Of a DNA stretch of 64,000 bases, positions 13,501 to 23,967 are shown piece by piece (within the stretch, counting starts at the first letter, position 1; each line of letters begins with the position of its first letter). The position numbers and the translations under genes are program-made. The notes below the pieces were generated by a model, which saw only the letters and a program-made list of their open reading frames with translations, had not been told where the DNA came from and ran no database searches. The stretch spans positions 6,501,855-6,565,854 of the forward strand of contig CM055877.1 in assembly GCA_029582165.1 (NCBI GenBank), written 5' to 3'. The DNA comes from Portulaca oleracea (Eukaryota; Streptophyta; Magnoliopsida; Caryophyllales; Portulacaceae).

Positions 13501-14071
13501 TTAACTTAAACTATTGGTAAAAGAAATTAGCTAGGTAAAATAATTGGAATCAACCCTTGGAATCAACCCAAATAAATAAATAACATAAACCTTGAAAATA
13601 TAATTTAGTATATAACTAAATAAAATTTCCTTGGAATAAAATTGGGTGGAAGACTAAAAATTAAAGTCACATAAACTAAACTGATAAAACATACTAATAA
13701 AATAATTTGGGTCATAAAATGTACTTAGGAGGATCGAGTAGTATAAATCATAAAAGAAACGGAATTGAGAATAATATAACCTTCCTCGGTTACAAGCGTA
13801 AAATTGAGAATGATAAAATAAATTATATAACTTATCGTAAAAGTATTCATAAACTCGTAATAATAATCATAACTTTAAATTCGAGATAACATAAAATCAA
13901 CCCGTTTAACCATCGCCTTGCTCGAGACCTGTCGCGCATAAAAATAAATAATAATCATAATAACAGTAATAACCATATTAACGTAAAAGAAAGAAAATTT
14001 CTAACAGCGTAATTTAGTTAAACACCGTGATTACGGCTTTAATTAATACGGGTTTAGGGCGGGTCGTTACA
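10568..14071 (-). mobile_element. Solo LTR of gypsy family, inside copia LTR
   Basis: A 3.5-kb LTR in reverse orientation to the gypsy element at 1-9115 and related to it along its length: for example the stretch before 10660 and the GGGCGGGTCGTTACA end at 14071 match the ends of 5750-9115 after reverse complementing. A perfect 5-bp duplication CTCAC flanks it (10563-10567, 14072-14076), and the uninterrupted copia LTR at 16190 shows a single CTCAC at this site. With no internal region, it is a solo LTR left by LTR-LTR recombination. Its outer left end has decayed (TATAAC for TGTAAC). Confidence 0.93.
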
Positions 14072-14579
14072 CTCACACAACTCCTTTAGGGACTCAGAGA
14101 TTACAGGTCAATCTCTTGTGTTATAAGATGAAACATTCTCAATTGCAATACAAATAAACCTAGCACCTAACCTCTATTTACAGTACAAGGCTGACACAAT
14201 TTTAGGATTAATATAGTCCCTACAGCAAAGGAATTACAAAAAAGAAATGGAACAAATCAACAACTTGATTCCCACTCAAACTCTTCTACTTTGCTCCCCA
14301 AGAGACAGAGACCAACCCAAAATTAGTCTCCACATTCAACCCAACACTACCCCCCTTGGAGACCAATTGTAAACGCAGTCTTCGTCGATTATCATCAATC
14401 ACCACTTCAACACCTCCTTGAATCCTCTAGTGCATCCATCTCGATCTTGTTTAGAAAAGATCAACTGAGGTCCCAGTTGACCTCCCATCAACTCTTGTTT
14501 TAGCAACAGGCTCCCACTTGAACTGATCACGCCCTTGCAACTTCGACATATGCATCATCGTCAACATCTTAAGGGAATT

Positions 14580-15253
14580 TTAAATTGGGATTTTACCTCG
14601 TGTTGAACTTGTCAAATTCCCGTGCAGGTTAGATGTGTTCCTCGACTGACCATCCGTTCCCGTAGTCTCGACCAGAAACCTCCTCATTTCTGGTTCCCTT
14701 CTCTCGTCAGAGAAGCTAACACGCCTTTGACGAGTATGATTAGTCATGTTAGAGTTATCAATGACAGAATATAGTTTCCCCTCTTTCCTGCCATTTGCAA
14801 TTATCAAAGATCCTTCCGTTACCCTCCAATGACCATCTTCAAATCTCGTCGTGAACCCTTCCTCATCCAGTTGACTCATAGATACAAGGTTCTTGGTCAG
14901 ACCCGGGATATACCGAACATTCTTCAACCTCCAAGTTCCACCTTAGAAGTTTTAATGTTCACATCACCTCTTCCTGGCACCTTTAGGTTGTGACCGCTTG
15001 CAAGCCTAACCCTGCCAAACCTCCCACTCACAAAATTATTAAAGGCCTCCCTGCTAGACGAAGAGTGAAACGAAGCACCCAAATCTATCACCCAACTCCT
15101 TTCTGACTTGTCAGCACTAACAGTTAGGACATCACCCAAATCCTCAGTGGAATTTACCGAGTCATGGTCATTATAGCTGCACTGCCTAGGTTTAGGACAA
15201 TCCCTACGCAAATGACCTCTATCACCATAGTTCCAACACAACACGTGCTCCAT
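14580..15253 (-). pseudogene. copia gag zinc knuckle and protease remnant
   Basis: Near 15240 a knuckle-like motif CWNYGDRGHLRRDC appears; the second cysteine of the usual CX2CX4HX4C pattern is tyrosine here. Next is the protease segment with WVIDLGASFH, where the active-site DSG/DTG-like triad is altered to DLG. A frame change near 14925 leads into the conserved segment VRYIPGLTKNLVSMSQLDEEG. The sequence then runs into unrecognised basic residues and stops, with no integrase or RT. I conclude a large internal deletion plus point decay. Confidence 0.85.
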
Positions 15254-15912
15254 GTTTCGGCCTCTAGATTTTGATCGACCCCACCCGAGCTCCCACTATT
15301 CCTCCTACCCCTGACAGTCAAAGCATTCCCTGAAGACTCAGACACATCAAAATCTTTCCTACGAATACTTTCATTCAAGACAGAGTCTCTAATTTCCCCA
15401 AACTTCAATTTCTCCTCCTTCTTAATTGAAGAAGTTACAGGTATCACAAAATTTTCCCAAGACTTCGGTAGGGTAGCCAATAGTATATTAGCATTCATCT
15501 CATCGTCAAAATTAAATCCCACAGAGGTTAACTTTGATAGTATCATATTAAACTCATTCATACTATCATGCATATTACCATACTCATGCATCTTAAATTC
15601 AAACAAATGATGTAACACATATACCTTGTTCACCGTCGAAGGTTTCTCATATGTGTTCTGCAAGGCCTCGAGCAGATCTTTCGTCGTTTTCTAATCTTTG
15701 ACGTTGAAAGCCACGTTTCGAGCTAGCGTCAGCCTGACCGTACTGAATGTCTGACCATCAAGCTCTTCCCAGTCCTTCTGTTCCATCTTTTCTGGCTTTT
15801 CACCCATCGCAAGATGCAACATTTGTTGGCGGAGCACATCCTCAACGCGCATTCTCCACCACGCGTAATCTTTCCCATCGAACTCCGAAATCTTCACAAT
15901 TGCACCCGCCAT
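15154..15912 (-). pseudogene. copia gag, broken
   Basis: The reading frame starts at 15912 with a typical copia gag N-terminus (KISEFDGKDYAWWRMRVEDV). An in-frame TAG near 15690 interrupts it, after which the same protein continues (15663-15154) with the gag helical region (MNEFNMILSKLTSVG, ATLPKSWENF). The last part is read in a shifted frame. These are the features of the retrotransposon gag/UBN2-type family that packages element RNA. The zinc knuckle lies in the neighbouring frame. No intact protein can be made from this copy. Confidence 0.88.
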
Positions 15913-16488
15913 TGCTTCTCAGTCTGCAGATCAACCACGCTCCAACCAAAGCTCTGATACCAGTTGTTAGGATTTTCAGGGCGTTGTTAGCAGACAAACT
16001 ATAATAAAGGACGAAAAATAATAAAGATTCGACACAATGAATTAACGTAAAAAAACCCAAACCGGGAAAAAATCACGAACGATGCACTATTAGAGGATTA
16101 CAACAATGTTTCAAAGATTCCCAGACCTCCACAATCTCTCACAACCTCCCTAGAATTACAACCTGAGAACTCAACACTCACATATGAGCCTCACACAACT
16201 CTCTCAGGGACACAGAGATTACAGGTCAATCTCCTGTGGTATAAGATGAAACACTCTCAATAGCAATACAAATAAACCTAGCACCTAACCTCTATTTATA
16301 GTACAAGGTTGACACAATTTTAGGATTAATATAGTCCCTACAGCAAAGGAATTACAAAAAAGAAGTGGAACAAATCGACAACTTAATTCCCACTCAAACT
16401 CTTCTACCTTGCTTCCCAAGAGACAGATATCAACCCAAAATTGGTCTCCACATTCAACCCAACACTACCCCCGTGGATCTCCCCAACA

Positions 16489-19400
16489 AATTGTAATATT
16501 TGTACAATGAAAATACTAGGCATCTTAACATATGACAATTTTTAAAGCATTCTATGTTTATGAAAATTAAATCATTGTACATTATTGTATTTGAAAAATG
16601 AATACAGTACTACATATAGATTTTACATAATATAGTGATGTTATTTGTAAATTTTCATATTTATTACTGCATTATCCAAGGCAGAGATTATTAATGTAGT
16701 AACTTTTATGCACATCATTACACCAAACGTACATACTTTATAAACTGTGATTTCTAGGCACGGACTTCCTAGTATCTTTAAAAGTTTGTATTTTAATCTA
16801 CATAATTAACAATAATATTTTCTTAAAGTAATAGTTCCTTTTTTCTTTTTGTTATTGCAATACGCAATTGTAACAAAGGGAATAGGGGAATTGAAACATT
16901 CAAATTGAAACCTATTGTACATGACTTGGGAAATTGGATAATAATAAGTCAAACTTTATAGTTTGGAATAGCAATAAGCCGAATTTTAGAATTGTAACAT
17001 GGTAAGTTAAATCATTGAATTATTGAATTTTAGGGTATTATCACCAAATTTTACTACATGACACCAAATAAGAGTTGTTTTCTTACGTACATGACAATTG
17101 TATTATAATAATCACAAATTTTAAATATTGGATTGTCGTAGTTCAAACTATCATATACTGATTTGTAGTATTTTAAAGATTGGTTTAAAAATAAAAAGTA
17201 AAAAATGGCTCCCTTGTTATAAGTGTAGTATATATTAATTTTTCGTTTAATATTTAGAATGTGAATTCGATTTGAAGATAAACAAAAAAAATGTAAAAAA
17301 GATTATTCCGGAGATTTCGATTTGAGATATGTTGAATGTATTTCGTTTCACATAATAATTGTATTCAAGTAATAATATAGATATCAATTCGTTTCGAATT
17401 GTTGATTTCATTATTCTCATGATCGATAAGACCATCAACTATTCATATTTATACAAATAAAAGATTACTCTAAGATTTTTGCGATCAAGTAATTATATAG
17501 ATATCAATTCGTTTCATTGTTGATTTCATTATTCTCATGATAAGACCATCAACTATTCATATTTACACAAATAAAAGATTACTCTAAGATTTTTTGCGAT
17601 CAGATTATATTGTCTAAAATTTAATTGTTATTATAACTTATGATAAATTTGTAGGTTATTGAACATATATTTACGAATGACTAACAACAGTCTCTTTTAA
17701 ATAAATTATTGGTAGTATATATTCATCGATTAATAAGTGAGTATTATTATAACATAATTGTTACTTATTAATTGATCGACAATGTACATATTCACCAAAA
17801 CTTTAATTGAAGATGAAAATTTATCTTAATATTTAAAGAAAATGATATGAGATTATTTTCATTGTAAACAATGCATGACTTTTTATCACTAAATTCCTGT
17901 TATTTAAAATAATCGAGTGTCATATCTGGCAATTGTGATTAAGACAAACAAATATCAACCATGACCTTTTTAACTATTTAAAAAGCAAACAAATTAAATA
18001 TACTAAAAGAAGAATATATAGGGGAAGATAATTGTGGATATAATTTAATTATTGGACGTTGGATTGACTGTTGTTCGATGGGATTGGGTTGTCGCCATTT
18101 GAGAGTGACATTTCTATCCTCGTCTATAAGATTTCCTCCCATTAGATTTGATCCTTTCTCTTTTTCTTCTTTCTTTCTAGTCAAACTATTAAATTAAAAA
18201 AAATTACAAATGGAAAAGCCAAACAGCAAAAAAGAAAAAATCACAAAAAGGGGAAGATTTATAGGGGCCCTTGTGATATTGGAGTGGAATGCCCCCGATA
18301 GGCAGCTGCAATGCAATAATTTTTTAAACTATTCCAAATAGTAAACTTATTTTGAAAAATTTTCCATTTCGTGAGCTTCTTTTTGTATCGTCGTTAGAAT
18401 ATTGCTCGCAAAACTTTCTTCCTCTCACAATTTCATTTAGTCTCCCTATTAATCTCACACTCGACTCACTTTGAATAATATATATCTAAAGTGTTTGACA
18501 GCTAGAAATAATTTTTAAAGTGCTTCAAAACTTTGAATAATTTTTAAAGTTTTCAAAATAAGCCTACCATGCATTTAGAATAATCTTCAAAATAAGATTA
18601 TCACTTGAAATAGTTTAAAAAATGGTTGACATCTTGGAATAGGTAAAAGTTGAAGCCTATCAAATGAAATTTCCCTTATTTTTTTATTGGAAAGAAATGC
18701 AATAATTACTAATTGTATGTATATACAGACTAATTATGAGAGGTTTTATCATAATTGAAATAGTTTTCATTTATGTAGTTGAAAATATATTTCATCTTTA
18801 AAAAAGCCAAAGCTAATATATATTAATCCAAGTGAATCGCTGTAATAAGTAATGACATTCATTCATTGAAATACAATTCTTTTACAAAATTTAATATTTT
18901 TGATTGAAACTTTTTCAACTATCGTAGTTAAAAAGTATAATGTACCATTGATTTCACCTTACAATATTGAAATTAGTATATTTTGATTGAAGTAACTTGT
19001 TGCAATAGTTAATGGTATCTACCAAAACATAAATATTTTTAACGGATAGCCGGATAGGACTTATCTTAGTCAAAATAATAATAAGCAACTTTCAACTACC
19101 ATAGTTAAAAAAAAAATTAACTATGATAGAATTTTCATTTTATATTTGAAAATTTTACTAAATTGTCCAACATAAAAATTTTCTTGTATGTATTTTATTA
19201 AAACAAAATGTATTTTTCTTATTTTCAATATAATAATAATGAAAAGAATACCCATTTGACCATTATATTGACTCCAAATTACAATAACAAAATTATTAAT
19301 ACAATCATTATAACGGTCTTTATTTTATCCATTATATAGTTACGCATCTTTAACTTTATCCATTATAGTTAGGTTTCAGGTGAAATTACTATATTTTAAA

Positions 19401-20087
19401 TTTTCATCAACAATTATCTTTATAAATATTTATTTGTAGAACATTAAATCAAATTTTAGTATATAAAATAAAATGTCGTATACAATCAAAGATTAAGCCA
19501 AATTCTAGCAAAAGAGTGAGATTCAATGCCAGATTTAAAGCCAAACCATTGTATGATCACGACAAACATGCTTTAGTTGGGCAAAAAAAAAACTCAAAAA
19601 ACGTATTTTTATGAATTTTTTAATTTCTTGAAGATTAGGAAACTCAAGTCAATAAAAGAAACGTTAGGTTAACTGTAACTACTAACTAGTTAGCCGGTGA
19701 TAAAAAATAAAAACAGTAATTAGTTAGCCATATAAATTTGACTGTGAGATTGAAATTTTTATCATTTATCCTATAAAAGGTAAAATTTGTTTGATAAAAT
19801 AAACTGAAGGTAAAAACAGATGAATTTTATATCCATTTAAATGTAAATAATTTATTTGAAAAAGATTCAGGTTGGTGAGAGTTTTTCTTTCCTCTTTTTA
19901 TATTGTCGCCAATGAGGATATATCGACATATAGTAAGAAAAGAAGGATAAAGAATAGAAAGTCAGATAATAGAAAAAAAAATACAAAGATCAAAGTTAAC
20001 TGACCAATTCGCTGCAAGATTTCCTTCTCGAACTTTATATTGAGTAAGGACTTGGATGCGAAATTTGAGGTATATAGCAGCTCGAGC
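16489..20087. other. AT-rich intergenic region
   Basis: No gene signal. Apart from the tandem duplication at 17365-17601, the region holds long AT-rich tracts and diverged copies of a short motif reading roughly TTCAACTA..ATAGTTGAAA (around 18740-19130) that recurs at 42550-42960, probably an old dispersed repeat. Poly-A runs are frequent. Confidence 0.5.
17365..17601. repeat. Tandem duplication, two units of about 120 bp
   Basis: The block from 17365 to 17484 is repeated at 17485-17601 with a few substitutions and small deletions; each copy contains ATATCAATTCGTTTC, GTTGATTTCATTATTCTCAT and AAAAGATTACTCTAAGATTT and ends with GCGATCA. It has no coding potential. Confidence 0.9.
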
Positions 20088-20103
20088 ATGTCACACATCT
20101 TGT

Positions 20104-21060
20104 TTATACACTTATTAGTACATGATGTGGGAAAGCAACAAAATTGCATCGTTTCGGGAGTTTATGGTCCTACTCAAATTAGTGAAAAGGATGCTTTCTG
20201 GAATAACCTAATGAATTTGCACACAATTTTTGACCTTCCTTGGTTCATTATGGGAGATTTTAATGAACTAGAAACAATGGCGGAGAAAAGGGGTGGACCT
20301 TTAGTAGCAACTTCTAGAATGGAACGACTCCCACGATTTCTAACACACATAAATGGGGAATCAGTTGTGGTAAGAGGAAATAAATTTTCCTGGAAAAAAC
20401 GCATACATGGTCACTAGATATATGAAAGATTAGATAGAGCTGTTTTTCGTCAAGATTTTTTAGACAGATATCCGGAAGCAATTTCTTGGCATGGATCGTT
20501 TACGTTCTCAGACCACTGCGCGGTAGTCATGGAAACTAACAGGGCTCTTACTAGGCAAAAAAACATCCCCTTCCGTTACCAGCGTTTTTGGAGTCGATAT
20601 GACCAAATGAAACAGATTACTAAAAAGATGTGGAGTCAACCTCAAAAAGGTACCCGGCTTTTTAGAGTTACCCAGAAACTAAAACTGGTTAAGAGTGGTT
20701 TGAGAGAGTAGGCCAAGCAACAGTATGGCCGGTTTAAAACTAAATTGGAAGAGAACTTGGAGAGAATAGAGTACATTGAAGAAAAGTTACTAGAGAACCC
20801 CCAAAGTGTCCGGTTAAACTCTTGGCTTGACCGTAAGCTCAACCAACGGGAAAAAATGCTGCTTTATCAACAGAAATATTGGGGTAAATTAGCTCGGAAA
20901 GATTGGTTGGTAAAAGGAGACAGAAACTCATCTTATTTTCAAAGAGTAGCAAAAGCAAAACAAAAACGTCAGGAAATTTCAAGAATCAAAACTGAATCCA
21001 GTGATTGGTTGGAAAATGAAGAGAAAATTGGAGAAAAATTTGTGGAGAACTACAGAATCT
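20104..21060 (+). pseudogene. LINE ORF2: partial AP endonuclease domain and linker
   Basis: Frames here encode the end of an apurinic-type endonuclease: SGVYGPTQ, the conserved IMGDFNE motif near 20250-20275 and FSDHCAVVME near 20505-20540 with the SDH motif. The N-terminal half of the domain is missing because of 5' truncation. In-frame stops occur at about 20415 and 20709, and the frame changes before RT. The first codons upstream of 20104 in the open frame belong to flanking host DNA, not the LINE. Confidence 0.9.
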
Positions 21061-21128
21061 GATTCACCTCTCAGGGAACGACTGATTCCATCAATTCGCT
21101 CTCAGGAATTCAAAAAGTTATAACAACT

Positions 21129-22199
21129 ATGGATAATGAGCTTCTTATGATGATTCCCTCTACAGAGGAAATCAAGCAGGCAGTTTTTGACATCGATCCT
21201 AGTAAGACCCCGGGACCAGATGGGTTTGGGGCTGGATTTTTCCAGGACTCTTGGAAACTCATTGAAAGTGATGTTGTGCTAGCTATACAAGATTTTTTTG
21301 TCAAAGGTCGGTTGCTTAAAGAAATTAACCACACCTTGATTACCCTTATTCCGAAATTAAACAATCCAACTCAGACGAGGAATTATCGCCCTATAAGCCT
21401 TTGCAATACAGTTTATAAGATTATTGCTAAAGTCATGGTCAATCGGCTTAGACCGTTACTAGAAAAAATCATTTCACCGCTTCAAAGTGCGTTTATCCCT
21501 GGTAGATCAATCCATGATAATATACTAATCACGCATGAGATAATGCATAAGTTCAAAACCTCTAAAGCAAAGAAAGGTTGGGTTGCGATAAAATTGGACA
21601 TGGAGAAAGCGTATGATCGAGTTGAGTGGCCCTTCTTGAGAGATGCTTTGACTAAGTTGGGATTCTGTCCTAAGTGGGTCAGTTTAGTTGACCAATGTGT
21701 TTGCACGGTTTCATACTCGCTCTTGATAAATGGCTCACCTAAAGGTCTTATAAAACCTTCAAGAGGATTACGGCAAGGTGATCCCCTTTCACCTTACCTT
21801 TTCCTGATTTGTATGAATGTGTTAAGCTCTATGCTTGAACTGACAACAAACAAAGCTAAATCTGGTTTGGGTATTCAGTCGGCCCCACACTCGTTGAAGA
21901 TTCCCGCCTTATTCTTTGCCGATGACTGCTTATTATTCTGTAAGGCTTCTCCCCATGCGGCCTCTAAATTAAAAGATATCACATTAAAGTTTTGTAATAT
22001 GTCAGGGCAATTAATTAACTTTCACAAATCAAAGTTAATTTTCTCCAAAAACACGCCGAGACAGGCTAAAGAGATGGTTCATGGGATTTTTAACATCCCT
22101 GTTGCAGAATCACTGGGGAAATATTTGGGGTGTAAGATTAAACAAGGAAGACAAATCCCAAGGGACTTTGATGATATTTTAGGGAAAGCTACGGACAGG
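21129..22199 (+). pseudogene. LINE ORF2: reverse transcriptase domain
   Basis: An open frame of about 355 codons holds the non-LTR RT blocks in order: KTPGPDGFGAGFF, LITLIPKLNNP, NYRPISLCNTVYKI, QSAFIPGRSIHDNI, IKLDMEKAYDRVEW, GLRQGDPLSPYLF, and the catalytic FADD motif (ALFFADDCLLF, near 21910-21940). The order and spacing match plant L1 elements. The frame is cut at 22199 by a solo LTR and resumes at 23968. Confidence 0.95.
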
Positions 22200-22524
22200 T
22201 GTTTAGTCCCATTTTAGGGGCTAAATACCACTCGTTTACGCCCAAGTCTATTGTCGTTCCCTAATAAAATGGTTATTTATTACGTGTTTTGTGATTTTTA
22301 GGTATTAAGTTCGGAGAATGATAAAAGGGGGGCGAAGTTGCGAAAAAGGGCGATAACTCGGTCACCCCGAGACCTTTGGAGCTGATTTGATGCCGTGGTG
22401 AAGACCCGGGAAGCATGGGAGACCAATCGTGCTTAAAAGAGAGGGAGTTCGGGCCAAAAGGCTAAGTATGGGGGCATCCATGTTCGCTACGCCCCTTTAC
22501 TTGGCTGGAAGATCAATTGAAGAC

Positions 22525-22850
22525 CGTAGCGTTCCCTACGCCGGTCGTAGCGAACGCTACGCCGTAGCGTTCCTTACGAGCCCAGGCAGAATGTTCTGCC
22601 CAAGACCGCAGCGGTCGCTACGAAGGGTGTAGCGAACGCTACGATGAAGCCCAGATTTCCCAAGATTCCAGCCATCTGTCATAGCGTTCGCTACGCCAAG
22701 TGTAGCGAACGCTACACATCGTTGACTGGGTCGCTACGCCGGACGTAGCGATCGCCTTGGAGCTGCCGAGAGTTAGAGTTTCATTTGTCTTGGGTCGTAG
22801 CGAACGCCACGATACTCGTGAGCGGTCGCACGACCTATTTCGATTATTTT
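22525..22850. repeat. Cluster of GTAGCG..CGCTAC palindromes
   Basis: Exact copies of the 14-base palindrome GTAGCGAACGCTAC occur at 22547-22560, 22629-22642 and 22702-22715. About seven related sites (with TT, GG or AT centres, or one arm altered) fill the space between them. This stretch is GC- and CpG-rich in an otherwise AT-rich LTR. Function unknown. Confidence 0.85.
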
Positions 22851-23609
22851 AGGCCAAAACGACTGTGTTTTGGCCATTCTTCCCCTTTTGTTTAAATAGC
22901 CCGTCTTGGGGCATCAATGGGGAGATGGATGATCCATTATCTAATCTAGGGAGATATCTAGGAGTAGCTAGGGCATCTAGGTTTAGACTTAGATTTTATT
23001 TTCAGTTTGTAATTAGTAGATTTTAGAAGGAGATTAGTGAGAGATTAGTCTAGGGTTTTGGAGATTTGAGTTTATTATTGAAGAATTGGGGATTCAATCA
23101 ATTGAGAGATTGTTGGATCATCTTTTTATTGCTTTCCATTGTTCATCTACAACATTTTGATAAGTATTCTCTTCCCTTAACTCTTTTATTAATTACCTTG
23201 CTAATTACTTTGCTTGTTCTTAATTGCATTGCTTGCTATTTCATTGTTCTTTCTTGTTTATGGTTGTTTGATGTTAGAAATCATGTGTAGGTTTGGTATG
23301 GATGTTGTTAGCTTAGTAGATATCATGATTAGTGGCTAGAAACCCTATGGGTTAGGGGGTAATTAAGGGTGTGAATGGGTGATTAAGTTTGAGTTAGCAA
23401 TATTAGTGAGTAATTAGTTTGGAAATCAATTTCGCACTCCTATCCTTCCCTCAAGTGGGATGTATTTGGGTGCGAGAGCATCCCGAATACATCCAACACT
23501 TGTGTTGGAAGGTAGGAATTGGGATGGTTAGTATTCTAGTTCGCGAGAGCGAATAGAAACTAACTAGGAAATTCTGCTTTCATTAACTTCCCAAGTCCCG
23601 ATGGATTCT

Positions 23610-23693
23610 GAAGTCAATCCGAGCTATTCTCGAGAGAGGAAGCTCGGTGGTGAAGTCAATCCGGGCTATCCTCGAGAGAGGAAGCTCGGTGGG
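23610..23693. repeat. 42-bp tandem duplication within solo LTR
   Basis: A unit containing AAGTCAATCCG, GCTAT and CTCGAGAGAGGAAGCTCGG is present twice with a 42-bp period (23611 and 23653), differing at two or three positions. Confidence 0.85.
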
Positions 23694-23967
23694 CTATTTC
23701 CAATGGAATTACCATTTGATTATCCCTCCTTGTTATTCGCTTGTTGCAAAACTCATTTCCTCATCCTCGTTTGCATCCCGAAAAGCCTCCGAAGCCCATT
23801 TTCCATTCCTTGATCGACCTTAGTTTTATTTCTTGCTTTGTGATCTTTCAGACCAATATCCTTACCTTAGCAATCTCAACCCGACCATTGACCTAGTTCC
23901 TTTGACCAAGGCCGCCAGCTCCCTGAGAGAGAACGACAAAACCGAGGTCTTACAAGCCGCTGGTACA

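Larger units (their letters stand above)
10338..16464 (-). mobile_element. Ty1/copia element, internally deleted, inside TRIM LTR
   Basis: Orientation is minus. The LTR on the right (5' for the element) is 15965-16464 (500 bp); the LTR on the left (3') is 10338-10567 plus 14077-14346, also 500 bp once the nested insertion is removed. The primer-binding site, read on the minus strand as TGGTATCAGAGC, lies next to 15965. A purine tract abuts the other LTR at about 14347-14358. A perfect CTACC duplication flanks it (10333-10337, 16465-16469). The 1.6-kb interior keeps gag and part of protease; integrase, RT and RNase H are missing, so it is non-autonomous. Confidence 0.93.
9685..16488 (+). mobile_element. 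TRIM-like small LTR element, split by nested insertions
   Basis: Left LTR 9685-9865 (181 bp) begins TGTTGGGATTC and ends CTCCAACA. A primer-binding site similar to tRNA-Met (TGGTATTAGAGTC, 9868-9880) follows. The internal region is only about 310 bp with a purine tract near 10142-10149. The right LTR starts at 10176, is interrupted at 10337, and resumes at 16470-16488 after a 6.1-kb insertion, ending CCCCAACA. Flanks are AATTA (left) and AATTG (right), a near-perfect 5-bp TSD. There is no coding capacity. The original element would be about 670 bp, within the range of terminal-repeat retrotransposons in miniature. Confidence 0.87.
22200..23967 (+). mobile_element. Solo LTR, 1768 bp, inside LINE
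   Basis: The insert begins TGTTTAGTCCC and ends CTGGTACA, and a perfect 5-bp duplication ACAGG lies at 22195-22199 and 23968-23972. On removal, the LINE reading frame rejoins between the RT thumb and the C-terminal segment. No primer-binding site or coding region is present, so it is a solo LTR. A TATA-like TTTAAATAG lies near 22890 on the plus strand, and the start resembles the Tat/Athila-type LTR at 29850, so I assign plus orientation with moderate trust. It contains a palindrome cluster (22525-22850) and a 42-bp tandem duplication (23610-23693). Confidence 0.9.

Noticed and set aside
22200..23967. Intron within the LINE ORF
   Set aside because: The ends are TG..CA with a 5-bp ACAGG duplication rather than GT-AG, so it is a solo LTR.
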